From: Allobosea lathyri
GTDB lineage: Bacteria; Pseudomonadota; Alphaproteobacteria; Rhizobiales; Beijerinckiaceae
Assembly: GCF_900108245.1 (NCBI RefSeq)
Contig: NZ_FNUY01000005.1
Location: forward strand, 248,001-312,000
Direction: 5' to 3'
DNA length: 64,000 nucleotides
Positions 29,817 to 37,529 of this stretch are shown here, in pieces. The notes under the pieces were generated by a model, which was not told the origin of the DNA, did not search any database, and saw only the letters and a program-made list of their open reading frames with translations. The translations under genes were made by a program, and so were the position numbers. How positions within the stretch are numbered: the stretch's first letter is position 1; each line of letters begins with the position of its first letter.

Positions 29817-30611
29817 TCACAGAACCTGGCGGTACACCCAGACGCGCGCGGGCGGGATGTTGCGCAGCACCCAGTCCGAGACGAAGGCCTTCAGGTGAGA
29901 GCCCTTGCGCGGCACCGGCGAGATCACCGAATAGGTGAACTGGATGAAGGGCGCGCCCTCGATCAGCAGGGTGAAGGCATCCTTGGCCAAGGCGGTTCGC
30001 ATCGGCGGCGGCTGCGTGAACAACGGCAGGCTGGAGACCAGCGCGATCGCCTTTTCGTTCAGGTGGCCGGCAAGCGTCTTCGAGAGCGCATAGGCGTCGC
30101 CCTCGACCACCGTCGCACGGGGAAAGCGCTCGCGCAGCAATTTGCAGAATTCGGGGCTGTATTCGACCAGGATCAGCCGGTCCTCACTGATGCCGCGTTC
30201 GATCAGTGCCTCGGTCACGGGGCCGGTGCCGGGGCCGATCTCGATGACCGGGCCGGGAAGATCGGGATCGACGAAGGACGCCATGCGCCGCGCCAGCGCC
30301 GGGCCCGATGGTGTCACCGAGCCGGTGCGCAGCGGAGAATCGATCCATGACTTGATGAAGCGCGCCTCGTCGCCGAGCTTCGTCTTGGCCTCGTTGACGC
30401 GCGTCTTGAATTTTTCGGCGGTGTTGCGAACCTCGCCCTCGACCTTGTAGCGCACGGCCGCAACCTTGAGCTTGGCTTCGGAGACGCTGTCGACGAGATC
30501 GGCCGCCGTCACCCGCATCTCACCCTCGATGCGCGCCGCGACCCGGGACTGGCCGAGGCGTGCCGCAAGCGATGTGCCGCGCGTGGGGCGAGGGCGGACC
30601 GTCGAAGACAT
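29817..30611 (-). CDS. PmtA-like SAM-dependent phospholipid N-methyltransferase with N-terminal extension
   Basis: 264 aa. The C-terminal 180 residues match the rhizobial phosphatidylethanolamine N-methyltransferase group: SAM motif I PVIEIGPGTGPVTEALIERG, VEYSPEFCKLLRERFP, VEGDAYAL, SLPLFTQPPPMRTAL, and FIQFTYSVISPVPRKG. The N-terminal 85 residues are unusual: Lys/Arg/Ala-rich with repeated EAKLK/KTRVNEAKTK helices, like an amphipathic membrane-surface binding helix. Alternative: a generic KsgA-like methyltransferase fold. Substrate (phosphatidylethanolamine) is inferred from motif similarity only. Confidence 0.78.
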   Translation of the reverse strand: MSSTVRPRPTRGTSLAARLGQSRVAARIEGEMRVTAADLVDSVSEAKLKVAAVRYKVEGEVRNTAEKFKTRVNEAKTKLGDEARFIKSWIDSPLRTGSVTPSGPALARRMASFVDPDLPGPVIEIGPGTGPVTEALIERGISEDRLILVEYSPEFCKLLRERFPRATVVEGDAYALSKTLAGHLNEKAIALVSSLPLFTQPPPMRTALAKDAFTLLIEGAPFIQFTYSVISPVPRKGSHLKAFVSDWVLRNIPPARVWVYRQVL

Positions 30612-30736
30612 GATACCTCTGACATCGTCGCGACATGCGGCGAGCTTGACGCTGCGGTTAAACGTTACCTACGCGGCATATGGGGTCAAGAGATGCGTGG
30701 AGCCAAGTCTTTCCGTCAGCTTGAGCGAAATTGATC

Positions 30737-31528
30737 TCAGATCAGCGGCCGCGGCTCGAATTCCCGCTCGAATGCCGAGGCCATGCGGGCGGTCAGGCGC
30801 GGATTGAGCAAAGTGAGCCGCCCTGCCGATATCGAGAACAGGCCTGAGCGCCGCAGCCGCGACCAGGTCTTGCTGGTGTGGACGAGCGATAGACCCAGTG
30901 CATCGGCCAGTTGCTGCTGCGAGAGCGGGAACAGGAAGCTGCGCTCGCTGACGAGCCCGAGCGCATCGGCGCGGCGGTAGAGCGAGATCACCAGCGCCGC
31001 GATGCGTTCGCCCGCATTGCGCTGGCCGACCGAGGTCAGATTCTCGTCAATGAGACTTTCCTCGCGCGAGCCGAGCCAGGCTATCTCATAGGACAGGCTC
31101 GGCATCCGCACGAACAGGTCCCAGACGCGACGACGCGGAAAAACGCAAAGCTCGACATCGGTCAACGCCTCGATGCCATGCTGGGCGGCGCTGAGCAGCG
31201 AGGCCTGCAGGCCGACGAGATCGCCCGGCAGCAGAAAATTCAGGATCTGGCGGCGCCCGTCCGGCAGGGACTGATAGCGGAACGCCCAGCCCGAGAACAA
31301 CGTGTACAGCTCGGCATCCTCCTGGCCAGGATGGATGATGTCGGAACCGGCCGGCAAGGCGCGATGGTCGAACTTCATCGCCTGGATGAAGCGGACCTCA
31401 TCATCCGTCTTGTCCTTGAAGGCTGGCTTGAGCCGTAGCGGGCAAGCAAGACAGGGAACGCCGACCCGGCCCTGCTTCATGGTCACTGTCATGGTCTGGA
31501 ACGATTCCCAAAAAGCCTGGGCCACCAT
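30737..31528 (-). CDS. Crp/Fnr family transcriptional regulator
   Basis: 263 aa; the true start may be one of the in-frame ATGs at 31492 or 31480, since no clear RBS exists. N-terminal pair of cysteines in VPCLACPLR recalls FNR-type sensors, but only two close cysteines plus one later (ELCVFPRRR) are present. The cyclic-nucleotide-binding fold covers about 55-170 (HPGQEDAELYTLFSGWAFRYQSLPDGRRQILNFLLPGDLVGL) and a Crp-type winged HTH about 195-250 (FPLSQQQLADALGLSLVHTSKTWSRLRRSGL). Divergent from the ABC transporter. Signal unknown: redox, oxygen or none. Confidence 0.88.
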   Translation of the reverse strand: MVAQAFWESFQTMTVTMKQGRVGVPCLACPLRLKPAFKDKTDDEVRFIQAMKFDHRALPAGSDIIHPGQEDAELYTLFSGWAFRYQSLPDGRRQILNFLLPGDLVGLQASLLSAAQHGIEALTDVELCVFPRRRVWDLFVRMPSLSYEIAWLGSREESLIDENLTSVGQRNAGERIAALVISLYRRADALGLVSERSFLFPLSQQQLADALGLSLVHTSKTWSRLRRSGLFSISAGRLTLLNPRLTARMASAFEREFEPRPLI

Positions 31529-31607
31529 GCCCCTGAGGATCGTGGCGACTCAATATCAAATCACTTGTTTTCGTTTTTGTGCGACGCAACATGTTCTTCG
31601 CACATCA

Positions 31608-31633
31608 GGAACTTGCGGGTACTTCGCGACGTT
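31608..31633 (+). promoter_or_regulatory. EcfG-type (general stress) promoter of the ABC transporter
   Basis: GGAAC (31608-31612), 17-bp spacer, CGTT (31630-31633), exact match to the alphaproteobacterial EcfG consensus. Predicted start near 31640, about 45 nt before the ATG at 31684. Confidence 0.75.
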
Positions 31634-31683
31634 TCCTTTCAACGCTGTTGCCGCGCCACGACCTGCTCCGGAGTTGCCCGCCT

Positions 31684-33492
31684 ATGACCGACACACCGCG
31701 TGTGGCCGAACGCTCGCGCATGCGCCGCTTTTTCGCCAACGCCCTGCCGTTCTGGAGCGGCAGGACGCGGATGCGAGCCTGGGGCCTGACTTTGGCCGTG
31801 CTCGCCTTTGTCGCTGCGCAGACCGCGACGGCAGTCGGCGTCAACACGTGGAACCGCCTCTTCTTCGACGCGCTGGAAAAGCGCGACGTTCCCGCCGTCT
31901 GGAGCATCGTCGCCTGGCTGCCGTTGCTCGTCGTCGCCTCGGCATTGACGCTGTCGGCGCTGGTGATCAGCCGCATGCTGCTGCAAACCCGCTGGCGCGA
32001 ATATCTCACGCGCCGGCTGGCCGGCTGGTGGATCGCCGATCAGCGCTATTACCGGCTGCAGTTCATCGCCAAGGAGCAGGCGGCGCCGGAATATCGCATC
32101 GCCGAGGATGTGCGCCTCGCGATCGAGCCGCTGGTCGAATTCGCGATCGGCCTGATCACCGCCGTGGTGACCGCCGCCACCTTCGCAGCGATCCTGTGGC
32201 ACGTCGCGGGTTCCGCCCATTTCACCCTGGGCGGGGTCGAGATCGTGATTCCCAGCTACATGGCGCTTGCCGCGATCGGCTATGCGCTCATCGCCTCTCT
32301 CGCCGCCTATCTCACCGGCCGACCTCTCGTCGCCAAGATCGCGGCGAAGAACGAGGCGGAGGCGCAGTTCCGGGCAGAGATGACCCGCCTGCGCGAGAAT
32401 GCCGAAAGCATCGCGCTGATCCGGGGCGATGCCGACGAGCGGGGCTCCGTCGGCGGAAATTACAGCCGCGTCGTCGCCGCCTGGCTGAATGTGATTCGCC
32501 AGCAGGGAGTGATCGCGCTGGTGCTCAACACGAACGGCGCGCTGTTTCCAATCGTTCCGCTGCTCCTGATCGCGCCGAAATACCTTTCGGGGGAGGTCTC
32601 GCTCGGCGCGGTGATGCAGGTGGTCGCGGCGTTCAGCGCCGTTCAGGCGGCTCTGATCTGGTTCGTCGACAACTTCGTCAGGCTGGCTGAGTGGTTTGCC
32701 TCGGTCGGCCGCGTCGACGAGTTGCAGGAGGCGCTGGAGGGGCTCGACGTCGCCACCGTCATGGAGGGCGAAACGCAGATCCAGCTCGGCGAAAGCCAGG
32801 ATGGCGCGATTCATATCGAGAAGCTCTCGATTGCCCACAGCAATGGCCGCGTCGTCATCAGCGACGCTTCGGTTGTGATCGAGCTTGGCGAAAAGGTCCT
32901 GATCGTCGGCGAGAGCGGCACCGGCAAGAGCACGTTGATCCGCGCCTTGGCCGGCCTCTGGCCCTGGGGCTCGGGCACCATCGAGATGCCACAGGGCAAA
33001 TCGGTCGCCTTCGTGCCGCAGAAACCCTATCTGCCGATCGGCAGCCTACGGACGGTGCTGCTTTATCCGGAGGCGGACAAGCCCGTTTCCGACGAAATCG
33101 TGACCGCTGCGCTCAAGCGCTCCGGGCTGGGCTATCTCGGCAAACGGCTCGACGACGAGGACAAGTGGGACCGCATCCTGTCGGGCGGCGAGAGGCAGCG
33201 CGTCGCCTTCGCGCGCCTGCTGATCCAGCGCCCCGACATCATCATCATGGACGAGGCGACATCGGCGCTGGACGAGGACAGCCAGAATTCCCTGCTGGGC
33301 CTGTTCGAGAGCGAGCTCGCACATGCGACGGTCATCAGCGTCGGCCATCGGCCGGGCCTCGAGGATTTCCACGACCGCAAGATCACCCTTGAGAAGCGGC
33401 TTGCGGGCGCGGAACTGACGTCGCGCCGCCTCGGAAAATCACTGTGGCGCCTGTTCAAGACCCGCCTTGCTGCCAATGACGAGGCCGCCTGA
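31684..33492 (+). CDS. ABC transporter, fused permease and ATPase, BacA/SbmA-YddA family
   Basis: 602 aa from ATG 31684. The N-terminal half has six hydrophobic segments and the SbmA/BacA-like pattern NTWNRLFFDALEKRDVPAVW, WREYLTRRLAGWWIADQRYYRLQ and PEYRIAEDVRLAIEPLVEFAIGL. The C-terminal ATPase has Walker A VGESGTGKSTLIRALAGLWPWG, signature LSGGERQRVAFARLLIQRPDI and Walker B IIIMDEATSALDE. This fusion is the YddA/Rv1819c-like group (ABC_membrane_2). In rhizobia BacA and its fused relative BclA import peptides and affect very-long-chain fatty acid lipid A. Exact EcfG promoter upstream links it to stress. Confidence 0.9.
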   Translation: MTDTPRVAERSRMRRFFANALPFWSGRTRMRAWGLTLAVLAFVAAQTATAVGVNTWNRLFFDALEKRDVPAVWSIVAWLPLLVVASALTLSALVISRMLLQTRWREYLTRRLAGWWIADQRYYRLQFIAKEQAAPEYRIAEDVRLAIEPLVEFAIGLITAVVTAATFAAILWHVAGSAHFTLGGVEIVIPSYMALAAIGYALIASLAAYLTGRPLVAKIAAKNEAEAQFRAEMTRLRENAESIALIRGDADERGSVGGNYSRVVAAWLNVIRQQGVIALVLNTNGALFPIVPLLLIAPKYLSGEVSLGAVMQVVAAFSAVQAALIWFVDNFVRLAEWFASVGRVDELQEALEGLDVATVMEGETQIQLGESQDGAIHIEKLSIAHSNGRVVISDASVVIELGEKVLIVGESGTGKSTLIRALAGLWPWGSGTIEMPQGKSVAFVPQKPYLPIGSLRTVLLYPEADKPVSDEIVTAALKRSGLGYLGKRLDDEDKWDRILSGGERQRVAFARLLIQRPDIIIMDEATSALDEDSQNSLLGLFESELAHATVISVGHRPGLEDFHDRKITLEKRLAGAELTSRRLGKSLWRLFKTRLAANDEAA

Positions 33493-33525
33493 ATCATCGT
33501 CGATCGAGTCACCCCGTCCCGAAAT

Positions 33526-33550
33526 GGAACCCTGGCGGCCTGCCCGCGTT
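33526..33550 (+). promoter_or_regulatory. EcfG-type promoter of the 97-aa exported protein gene
   Basis: GGAAC (33526-33530), 16-bp spacer, CGTT (33547-33550). Predicted start near 33557, about 47 nt before the ATG at 33604. Confidence 0.78.
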
Positions 33551-33603
33551 CACTCTTTCGGAAGCCGGTCGATTTTGCCCGGTCATGGCGACGGGAGAGA
33601 CAG

Positions 33604-33897
33604 ATGTTGAATAACAGCCTTGCCCCCATCAAGCGCGCCTTCGTTTTCTTCGGGCTGATGGGCACCGCCGTAGCGTGCCTGACCTTCGGCGCTGACTTGC
33701 AGGGCTCGACCGACCAGAGTTCCGCTACCGTCGCTTTGGCCAAGGCCGAGCGCCAGGAGCCTGCCGATACCCGCTATGCCGCCGTTGACCCCGGCCAGAA
33801 GGTCGTTAGCAGCGCGAAGCGCGCCATTGCCACGTTGCATCAGGCGACGTCGCAGCAGGCGATGCTCGACCGGCCGAACGCGACTGTCACGCGTTGA
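33604..33897 (+). CDS. Small putative exported protein, unknown function
   Basis: 97 aa with no family I recognise. ATG 33604 is preceded by GGGAGAGA. The N-terminus (MLNNSLAPIKRAFVFFGLMGTAVACLTFGA) has a positive residue pair and one hydrophobic helix; a signal peptide or single anchor, and the VAC-LTF stretch might be a lipobox variant, though the Cys context is not canonical. The rest is hydrophilic, Ala/Thr/Gln-rich (SSATVALAKAERQEPADTRYAAVDPGQKV). An exact EcfG promoter lies 54 bp upstream, the best clue: a periplasmic or membrane stress protein. Confidence 0.65.
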   Translation: MLNNSLAPIKRAFVFFGLMGTAVACLTFGADLQGSTDQSSATVALAKAERQEPADTRYAAVDPGQKVVSSAKRAIATLHQATSQQAMLDRPNATVTR

Positions 33898-33943
33898 ATT
33901 TCGGATCAAGGCTCTCACGGCTACAGAATTTGTCCCGACATCT

Positions 33944-33968
33944 GGAACCTCCGACAGGTTTCAGCGTT
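33944..33968 (+). promoter_or_regulatory. EcfG-type promoter ahead of a terminator and the transglutaminase gene
   Basis: GGAAC (33944-33948), 16-bp spacer, CGTT (33965-33968). Predicted start near 33975. An intrinsic terminator at 34004-34029 lies between it and the transglutaminase ATG at 34087. Confidence 0.75.
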
Positions 33969-33974
33969 TCAGAT

Positions 33975-34029
33975 CCAGCGCAGCCCTCGTGCGCCACACT
34001 GCGAGCCGCCTTCGGGCGGCTTGTTTTTT
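33975..34029 (+). ncRNA. Candidate small RNA or attenuated leader under EcfG control
   Basis: A stretch of about 55 nt defined only by an exact EcfG promoter upstream and an intrinsic terminator (AGCCGCC-ttcg-GGCGGCT then TGTTTTTT) downstream. No open frame fits inside. Transcription from the promoter would yield a tiny stress-induced RNA or, with read-through, a long leader of the transglutaminase mRNA. The terminator could instead serve the preceding 97-aa gene. Confidence 0.4.
34004..34029 (+). terminator. Intrinsic terminator
   Basis: 7-bp stem AGCCGCC / GGCGGCT with a TTCG tetraloop, then TGTTTTTT. It follows the 97-aa gene by about 105 bp and comes after a second EcfG promoter. Confidence 0.85.
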
Positions 34030-34086
34030 GAGTGTCTTGTTCTTTGACTATCGTGCGGCTTGGACGAGCGGCAGGCTGGGGAAGCG

Positions 34087-34965
34087 ATGTATCTGCGTAT
34101 TCGGCACGCGACCACCTACCGCTATGCGGGGCCCGTGCAGTTCGGGCCACACCGGCTGATGCTGCGGCCGCGGGACAGCTTCGATCTGCGCGTCGTCGAT
34201 ACCTCCTTGTCGATCGCGCCGCAGGCCCGGTTGCGCTGGATGCACGACGCCTATGGCAACTCCGTCGCCGTCGCGAATTTCAATGGCCCCGCCGATAAGC
34301 TCGACATCGTCAGCGAGCTGCTGATCCAGCGCTTCGGCTCGGCCTTGCCGCGCACCGAAATCGAGCCGACCGCCAGCGTCATGCAGGTGGTCTATAGCCA
34401 GGCCGAGCGCGCCGTCCTCCAGCCGTACCTGAACCTGGCAGCCGCCGATCCCGATGGTGTGCTCGACCAATGGCTCGCCGATTTCCAGCAGCGGACGGTG
34501 GAAGGTTCCGGCCATCTGCTGAAGGATCTGGCGCATGCGATCTATACGGGACTGAGCTATGCCGTTCGGTATGACGAAGGCACCCAGCATCCCGCCGACA
34601 CCATCCGCCAGGCAGCGGGATCCTGCCGCGACTATGCCTGGCTATTCATCGAACTCGCCCGGCGAATGGGCTTCGCGAGCCGCTTCGTCACCGGCTATAT
34701 CCATGACCGGACACCTGACGCGACCGGACTCGTTTCCGCCGTCGGGCTGACGCATGCCTGGGCCGATGTGTTCATCCCCGGCGATGGCTGGGTGGAGTTC
34801 GACCCGACCAACGACCTTGTCGCCGACCGGCAGCTTCTGCGCGTCGCCGTCGCGCGCGTACCGGAGGACGCCTCGCCGGTATCGGGCAGTTTCACGGGGC
34901 TGGCAGGTTCGTTTCTCGGCCTCAGCGTCGGCGTGACCATCGAAGCCGTGAACGAACCAAAATAG
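34087..34965 (+). CDS. Transglutaminase-like cysteine protease family protein
   Basis: 292 aa from ATG 34087. N-terminal beta-sandwich of the bacterial transglutaminase N type (MYLRIRHATTYRYAGPVQFGPHRLMLRPRD), then the papain-like core with the full triad: Cys180 in AAGSCRDYAWLFIELAR, His223 in THAWADVFIP, Asp239 in WVEFDPTND. No signal peptide; cytosolic. The family (often next to circularly permuted ATP-grasp genes, absent here) may hydrolyse or crosslink peptides; substrates are unknown. An EcfG promoter and terminator lie upstream, so expression may be stress-linked by read-through. Confidence 0.9.
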   Translation: MYLRIRHATTYRYAGPVQFGPHRLMLRPRDSFDLRVVDTSLSIAPQARLRWMHDAYGNSVAVANFNGPADKLDIVSELLIQRFGSALPRTEIEPTASVMQVVYSQAERAVLQPYLNLAAADPDGVLDQWLADFQQRTVEGSGHLLKDLAHAIYTGLSYAVRYDEGTQHPADTIRQAAGSCRDYAWLFIELARRMGFASRFVTGYIHDRTPDATGLVSAVGLTHAWADVFIPGDGWVEFDPTNDLVADRQLLRVAVARVPEDASPVSGSFTGLAGSFLGLSVGVTIEAVNEPK

Positions 34966-34976
34966 GCCCGCCAGCT

Positions 34977-36623
34977 TCAGGCGCGATGCCTGACACGCCA
35001 GCTGCCGAGCCTGCGCCCCTCGGCACCGCCCGCCTGCACGGCTTCGATCTGCGCGAGCAGGCCGGCGAAGAGCTTCGGCGGCTGGCTATGGGCGATATCG
35101 CGATCGGCCTCCAGCGCGATTTCGATGGTGGATGCGTCGATATCGCTGACGATGATGGTGATGCTGACCCCCGGCGTGCTGCGCAACACGCGCGAGGCCA
35201 CGTCGACGACCATGAAGCCGAGCGGGATGATGCGGTCGACCGACAGCGAGGCTCCGGTCTCGATCCGGCCTGAAATCCACTGGTCGCGCCGGCGAATGAG
35301 GTTTGAAATCATCGTCACGACATCGTCGATGAACAGGTCGACGCGCACCGGCTGCATCTCGCCATCGGCCAGCGTGAAGCGGTAGGCGGCTGAGAGCACG
35401 TGAACGCGGCATTCGGCATCGGCCAGCGCCCAGCGGGCCTCGCTGCGATAGTCCCGCTTGGTCAGCCCGATATAGCTCTGGACGACCTGGAGGCTGTTCT
35501 TAACCCGGTGATGCAGTTCCCGCACGAGGAAGCGATTATCGTCGAGCGCGGTCTGCAGCCTGCGCTGCCGCACCTCCTGTTCGTCGACCATCGTATTGAA
35601 CGCCTCGGCGACGCTGCGAATGTCGCTCGGCATCTCCTCTGCAACGACTGCGCGGGCCGTCTTTCCCGTGGAGCGTGCGCGCGCCGCTGCCTCGATGCCG
35701 CGCAGCCAGCGCACGCAATGGCTGTCGATCGCCCGCAGATAGACCAGGCACAGCAGCGTCAGCGTCAGCAACGGCGCCAGCAGAAGCACGAGAAACTGAA
35801 GACGCGCCGCGCGAACCGGCGCATCGTCGAAGCTGGTGATGACATAGAAGTCCGGGTCGGCCACCATTCTCGCCGCATAGGCGCGCTCGCCGCCGACGCG
35901 GCTTGGCGCCTCCCAGCGAAGCTTGGATTCTGGAACGCGTTCCTGCGCCGGCAGCCAGGATATGTCCGGGTCTTCGCCCCGCGAAGCCACGACCCGGCCA
36001 CCGCGCGCAAGTAGGGCCACGTTCATGCCCTCGCTGTCATCCCCGAGATCGAAGACCTGATCCAGAAGTTCGGTGTTCACCAGCAGGAGCGCTTCCTGCG
36101 GCATGGCCCCGCCGATATTGCGAGCATGGATAGCGAGATAGCTGCGCTCTCCCAGCGCAACATGATCGTAGCGCGCCTGCGCCAGCTCGTTGTCCGCCCA
36201 GATCCGTGTCGAGGGCAGTTCCTTCAGCTTGGCCGAGATCGCCGCCATGTCGCCTGCGGCAACGCCTGAGTCGAGGGAGGTCGAGCAGACGCGGCCATCG
36301 CTCATGACGAGGCGCAAGGCACGAAACCCGCGCACCTGATCCAGCAGCAGCCGACTGGAGGCGTCGCAATCCGCTTTCGAGGGCTGCCCGCTTGCAATCA
36401 ACGCTCCCGATGCCAGCAACGTGCGCAATGCGCCGCGATACCAGACACGGGTGCGCACGGCGAAATCATCCGCCGCCCGCGCCTGCGACAATTCGATTGC
36501 CGCGATGACCGTCCGATAGGTCGTGACGGCGGCGACCGCCGTCAGCCCGGCAATCGGCAACGCAATCGCGATCAGGAGGGCGAGCAACCGCCCCCTGACC
36601 GTTTTGAAGCGTGTGAGCCGCAT
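34977..36623 (-). CDS. Membrane HWE/HisKA_2-type sensor kinase with degenerate ATPase domain, PhyK-like
   Basis: 548 aa, third gene of nepR-ecfG-kinase; its ATG overlaps the ecfG stop (TGATG). Two membrane helices (about 13-36 and 277-297) flank a 240-residue periplasmic sensor, probably Cache-like. A HAMP-like linker (SVAEAFNTMVDEQEVRQRRL) leads to the phosphoacceptor box ELHHRVKNSLQVVQSYIGL (His371). The catalytic domain is odd: the N-box reads LGFMVVDVASRVLRS instead of L..NELVTNA.KHA, and no DxGxG G-box can be found before the end. It may act as phosphatase, scaffold or partner of another kinase in controlling PhyR. Confidence 0.85.
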   Translation of the reverse strand: MRLTRFKTVRGRLLALLIAIALPIAGLTAVAAVTTYRTVIAAIELSQARAADDFAVRTRVWYRGALRTLLASGALIASGQPSKADCDASSRLLLDQVRGFRALRLVMSDGRVCSTSLDSGVAAGDMAAISAKLKELPSTRIWADNELAQARYDHVALGERSYLAIHARNIGGAMPQEALLLVNTELLDQVFDLGDDSEGMNVALLARGGRVVASRGEDPDISWLPAQERVPESKLRWEAPSRVGGERAYAARMVADPDFYVITSFDDAPVRAARLQFLVLLLAPLLTLTLLCLVYLRAIDSHCVRWLRGIEAAARARSTGKTARAVVAEEMPSDIRSVAEAFNTMVDEQEVRQRRLQTALDDNRFLVRELHHRVKNSLQVVQSYIGLTKRDYRSEARWALADAECRVHVLSAAYRFTLADGEMQPVRVDLFIDDVVTMISNLIRRRDQWISGRIETGASLSVDRIIPLGFMVVDVASRVLRSTPGVSITIIVSDIDASTIEIALEADRDIAHSQPPKLFAGLLAQIEAVQAGGAEGRRLGSWRVRHRA

Positions 36624-37183
36624 CAGGTCCCGATGATTTCGGAGCCGACCCTTTGCATCGCAGCCGCACTTTTGCGGTCCGGCCCAAGATCGTCCAGGCT
36701 GCCTATCGACAGCAATTCGGCGAGCTTCGTCCTGGCCCGGTTGACCCGGCTCTTGATGGTGCCGATCGCAACACCGCAGATTTCGGCGGTCTCTTCATAA
36801 GAGAGGCCGGTCGCACCGACCATGATCAGCACTTCGCGCTGTTCTTCGGGCAGCTTGGCGAGCGCCTTGCGAAAATCGGCGAGGTCGAGATGGCTTTCCT
36901 GGTTGCCATGCGTGGCCATGCGCTCGGCATAGGTGCCCTCGCTGTCCTGCACCTCGCGCCCGCGCTTGCGATAAAGCGAGTAATAGGTGTTGCGCAGGAT
37001 TGTGAAGAGCCAGGCGCGCAGGCTGGTTCCGGGCTCGAATTTCTCGGAATTGCCCCAGGCCTTGAGCAGCGTGTCCTGGACCAGATCATCGGCAAGCTGC
37101 ATCGAACCCGACAGCGAAGCCGCGAAGGCTCGCAAATTCGGGATCTCCTTGATCAGGCCGTCCTTGAACTCAGTTGCGCTCAT
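36623..37183 (-). CDS. ecfG: ECF sigma factor of the general stress response, EcfG
   Basis: 186 aa from ATG 37181-37183, overlapping nepR by 14 bp; the open frame extends 16 codons further but inside nepR. Sigma region 2 (DGLIKEIPNLRAFAASLSGSMQLADDLVQDTLLKAW, TSLRAWLFTILRNTYYSLYRKRGREVQD) recognises the -10; region 4 (LAKLPEEQREVLIMVGATGLSYEETAEICGVAIGTIKSRVNRARTKL) the GGAAC -35. The sequence matches EcfG15-type sigma factors of Hyphomicrobiales. Sequestered by NepR until phosphorylated PhyR titrates NepR away. An EcfG-like promoter sits before nepR, implying positive autoregulation. Confidence 0.95.
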   Translation of the reverse strand: MSATEFKDGLIKEIPNLRAFAASLSGSMQLADDLVQDTLLKAWGNSEKFEPGTSLRAWLFTILRNTYYSLYRKRGREVQDSEGTYAERMATHGNQESHLDLADFRKALAKLPEEQREVLIMVGATGLSYEETAEICGVAIGTIKSRVNRARTKLAELLSIGSLDDLGPDRKSAAAMQRVGSEIIGT

Positions 37184-37394
37184 CGGATGAAGCTCCGGCT
37201 GCGCGCTGCTCTGTGGCTTCAAGCTGTGCAAGCAAAACCAGAAACTTGTCGGGCACAGGTGCGTTGACGATGTCGTCGTAATGCGCCTTCAGCGACCGGC
37301 CGATCGATTCCTGGACCTTGGGATCGAGGATCAGTTCGACGTCGTCCTCGTCATTGCCGCCGGAATCGGCCATTGCCGCATCCACCTGAATCAT
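37170..37394 (-). CDS. nepR: Anti-sigma factor NepR
   Basis: 74 aa; the ATG at 37392-37394 has a GAGGG RBS. The conserved NepR core is clear: LDPKVQESIGRSLKAHYDDIVNAPVPDKFLVLLAQLEA, i.e. helix 1, the VPDKF turn and helix 2, which clamp EcfG regions 2 and 4. Flanking tails are acidic and disordered (SGGNDEDDVE; QRAAGASSDERN). It binds EcfG in unstressed cells and the sigma-like domain of phospho-PhyR under stress. First gene of nepR-ecfG-kinase, divergent from phyR. Confidence 0.95.
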   Translation of the reverse strand: MIQVDAAMADSGGNDEDDVELILDPKVQESIGRSLKAHYDDIVNAPVPDKFLVLLAQLEATEQRAAGASSDERN

Positions 37395-37500
37395 ATCAGC
37401 CCTCGCGCCAAAGCCCGGCCCGCTTTTCCAGCAGGTCCCGGCAATCTAATGTTGGATCGGTCACGCTGGACACGCGATACCGACACTCGTGCGCCGTATT

Positions 37501-37525
37501 AACAGGGGATTCTGCAAAAGGTTCC
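37501..37525 (-). promoter_or_regulatory. EcfG-type promoter of nepR-ecfG-kinase
   Basis: On the minus strand GGAAC (37525-37521), 16 bp, then TGTT (37504-37501): the core GTT of the EcfG -10 with T instead of C in front. Predicted start near 37494, about 100 nt upstream of the nepR ATG. Confidence 0.72.
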
Positions 37526-37529
37526 CACC

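Noticed and set aside
31540-31570. TTGAT half-site (FNR box) ahead of the Crp/Fnr gene
   Set aside because: Only one arm is present; the second arm does not match ATCAA.
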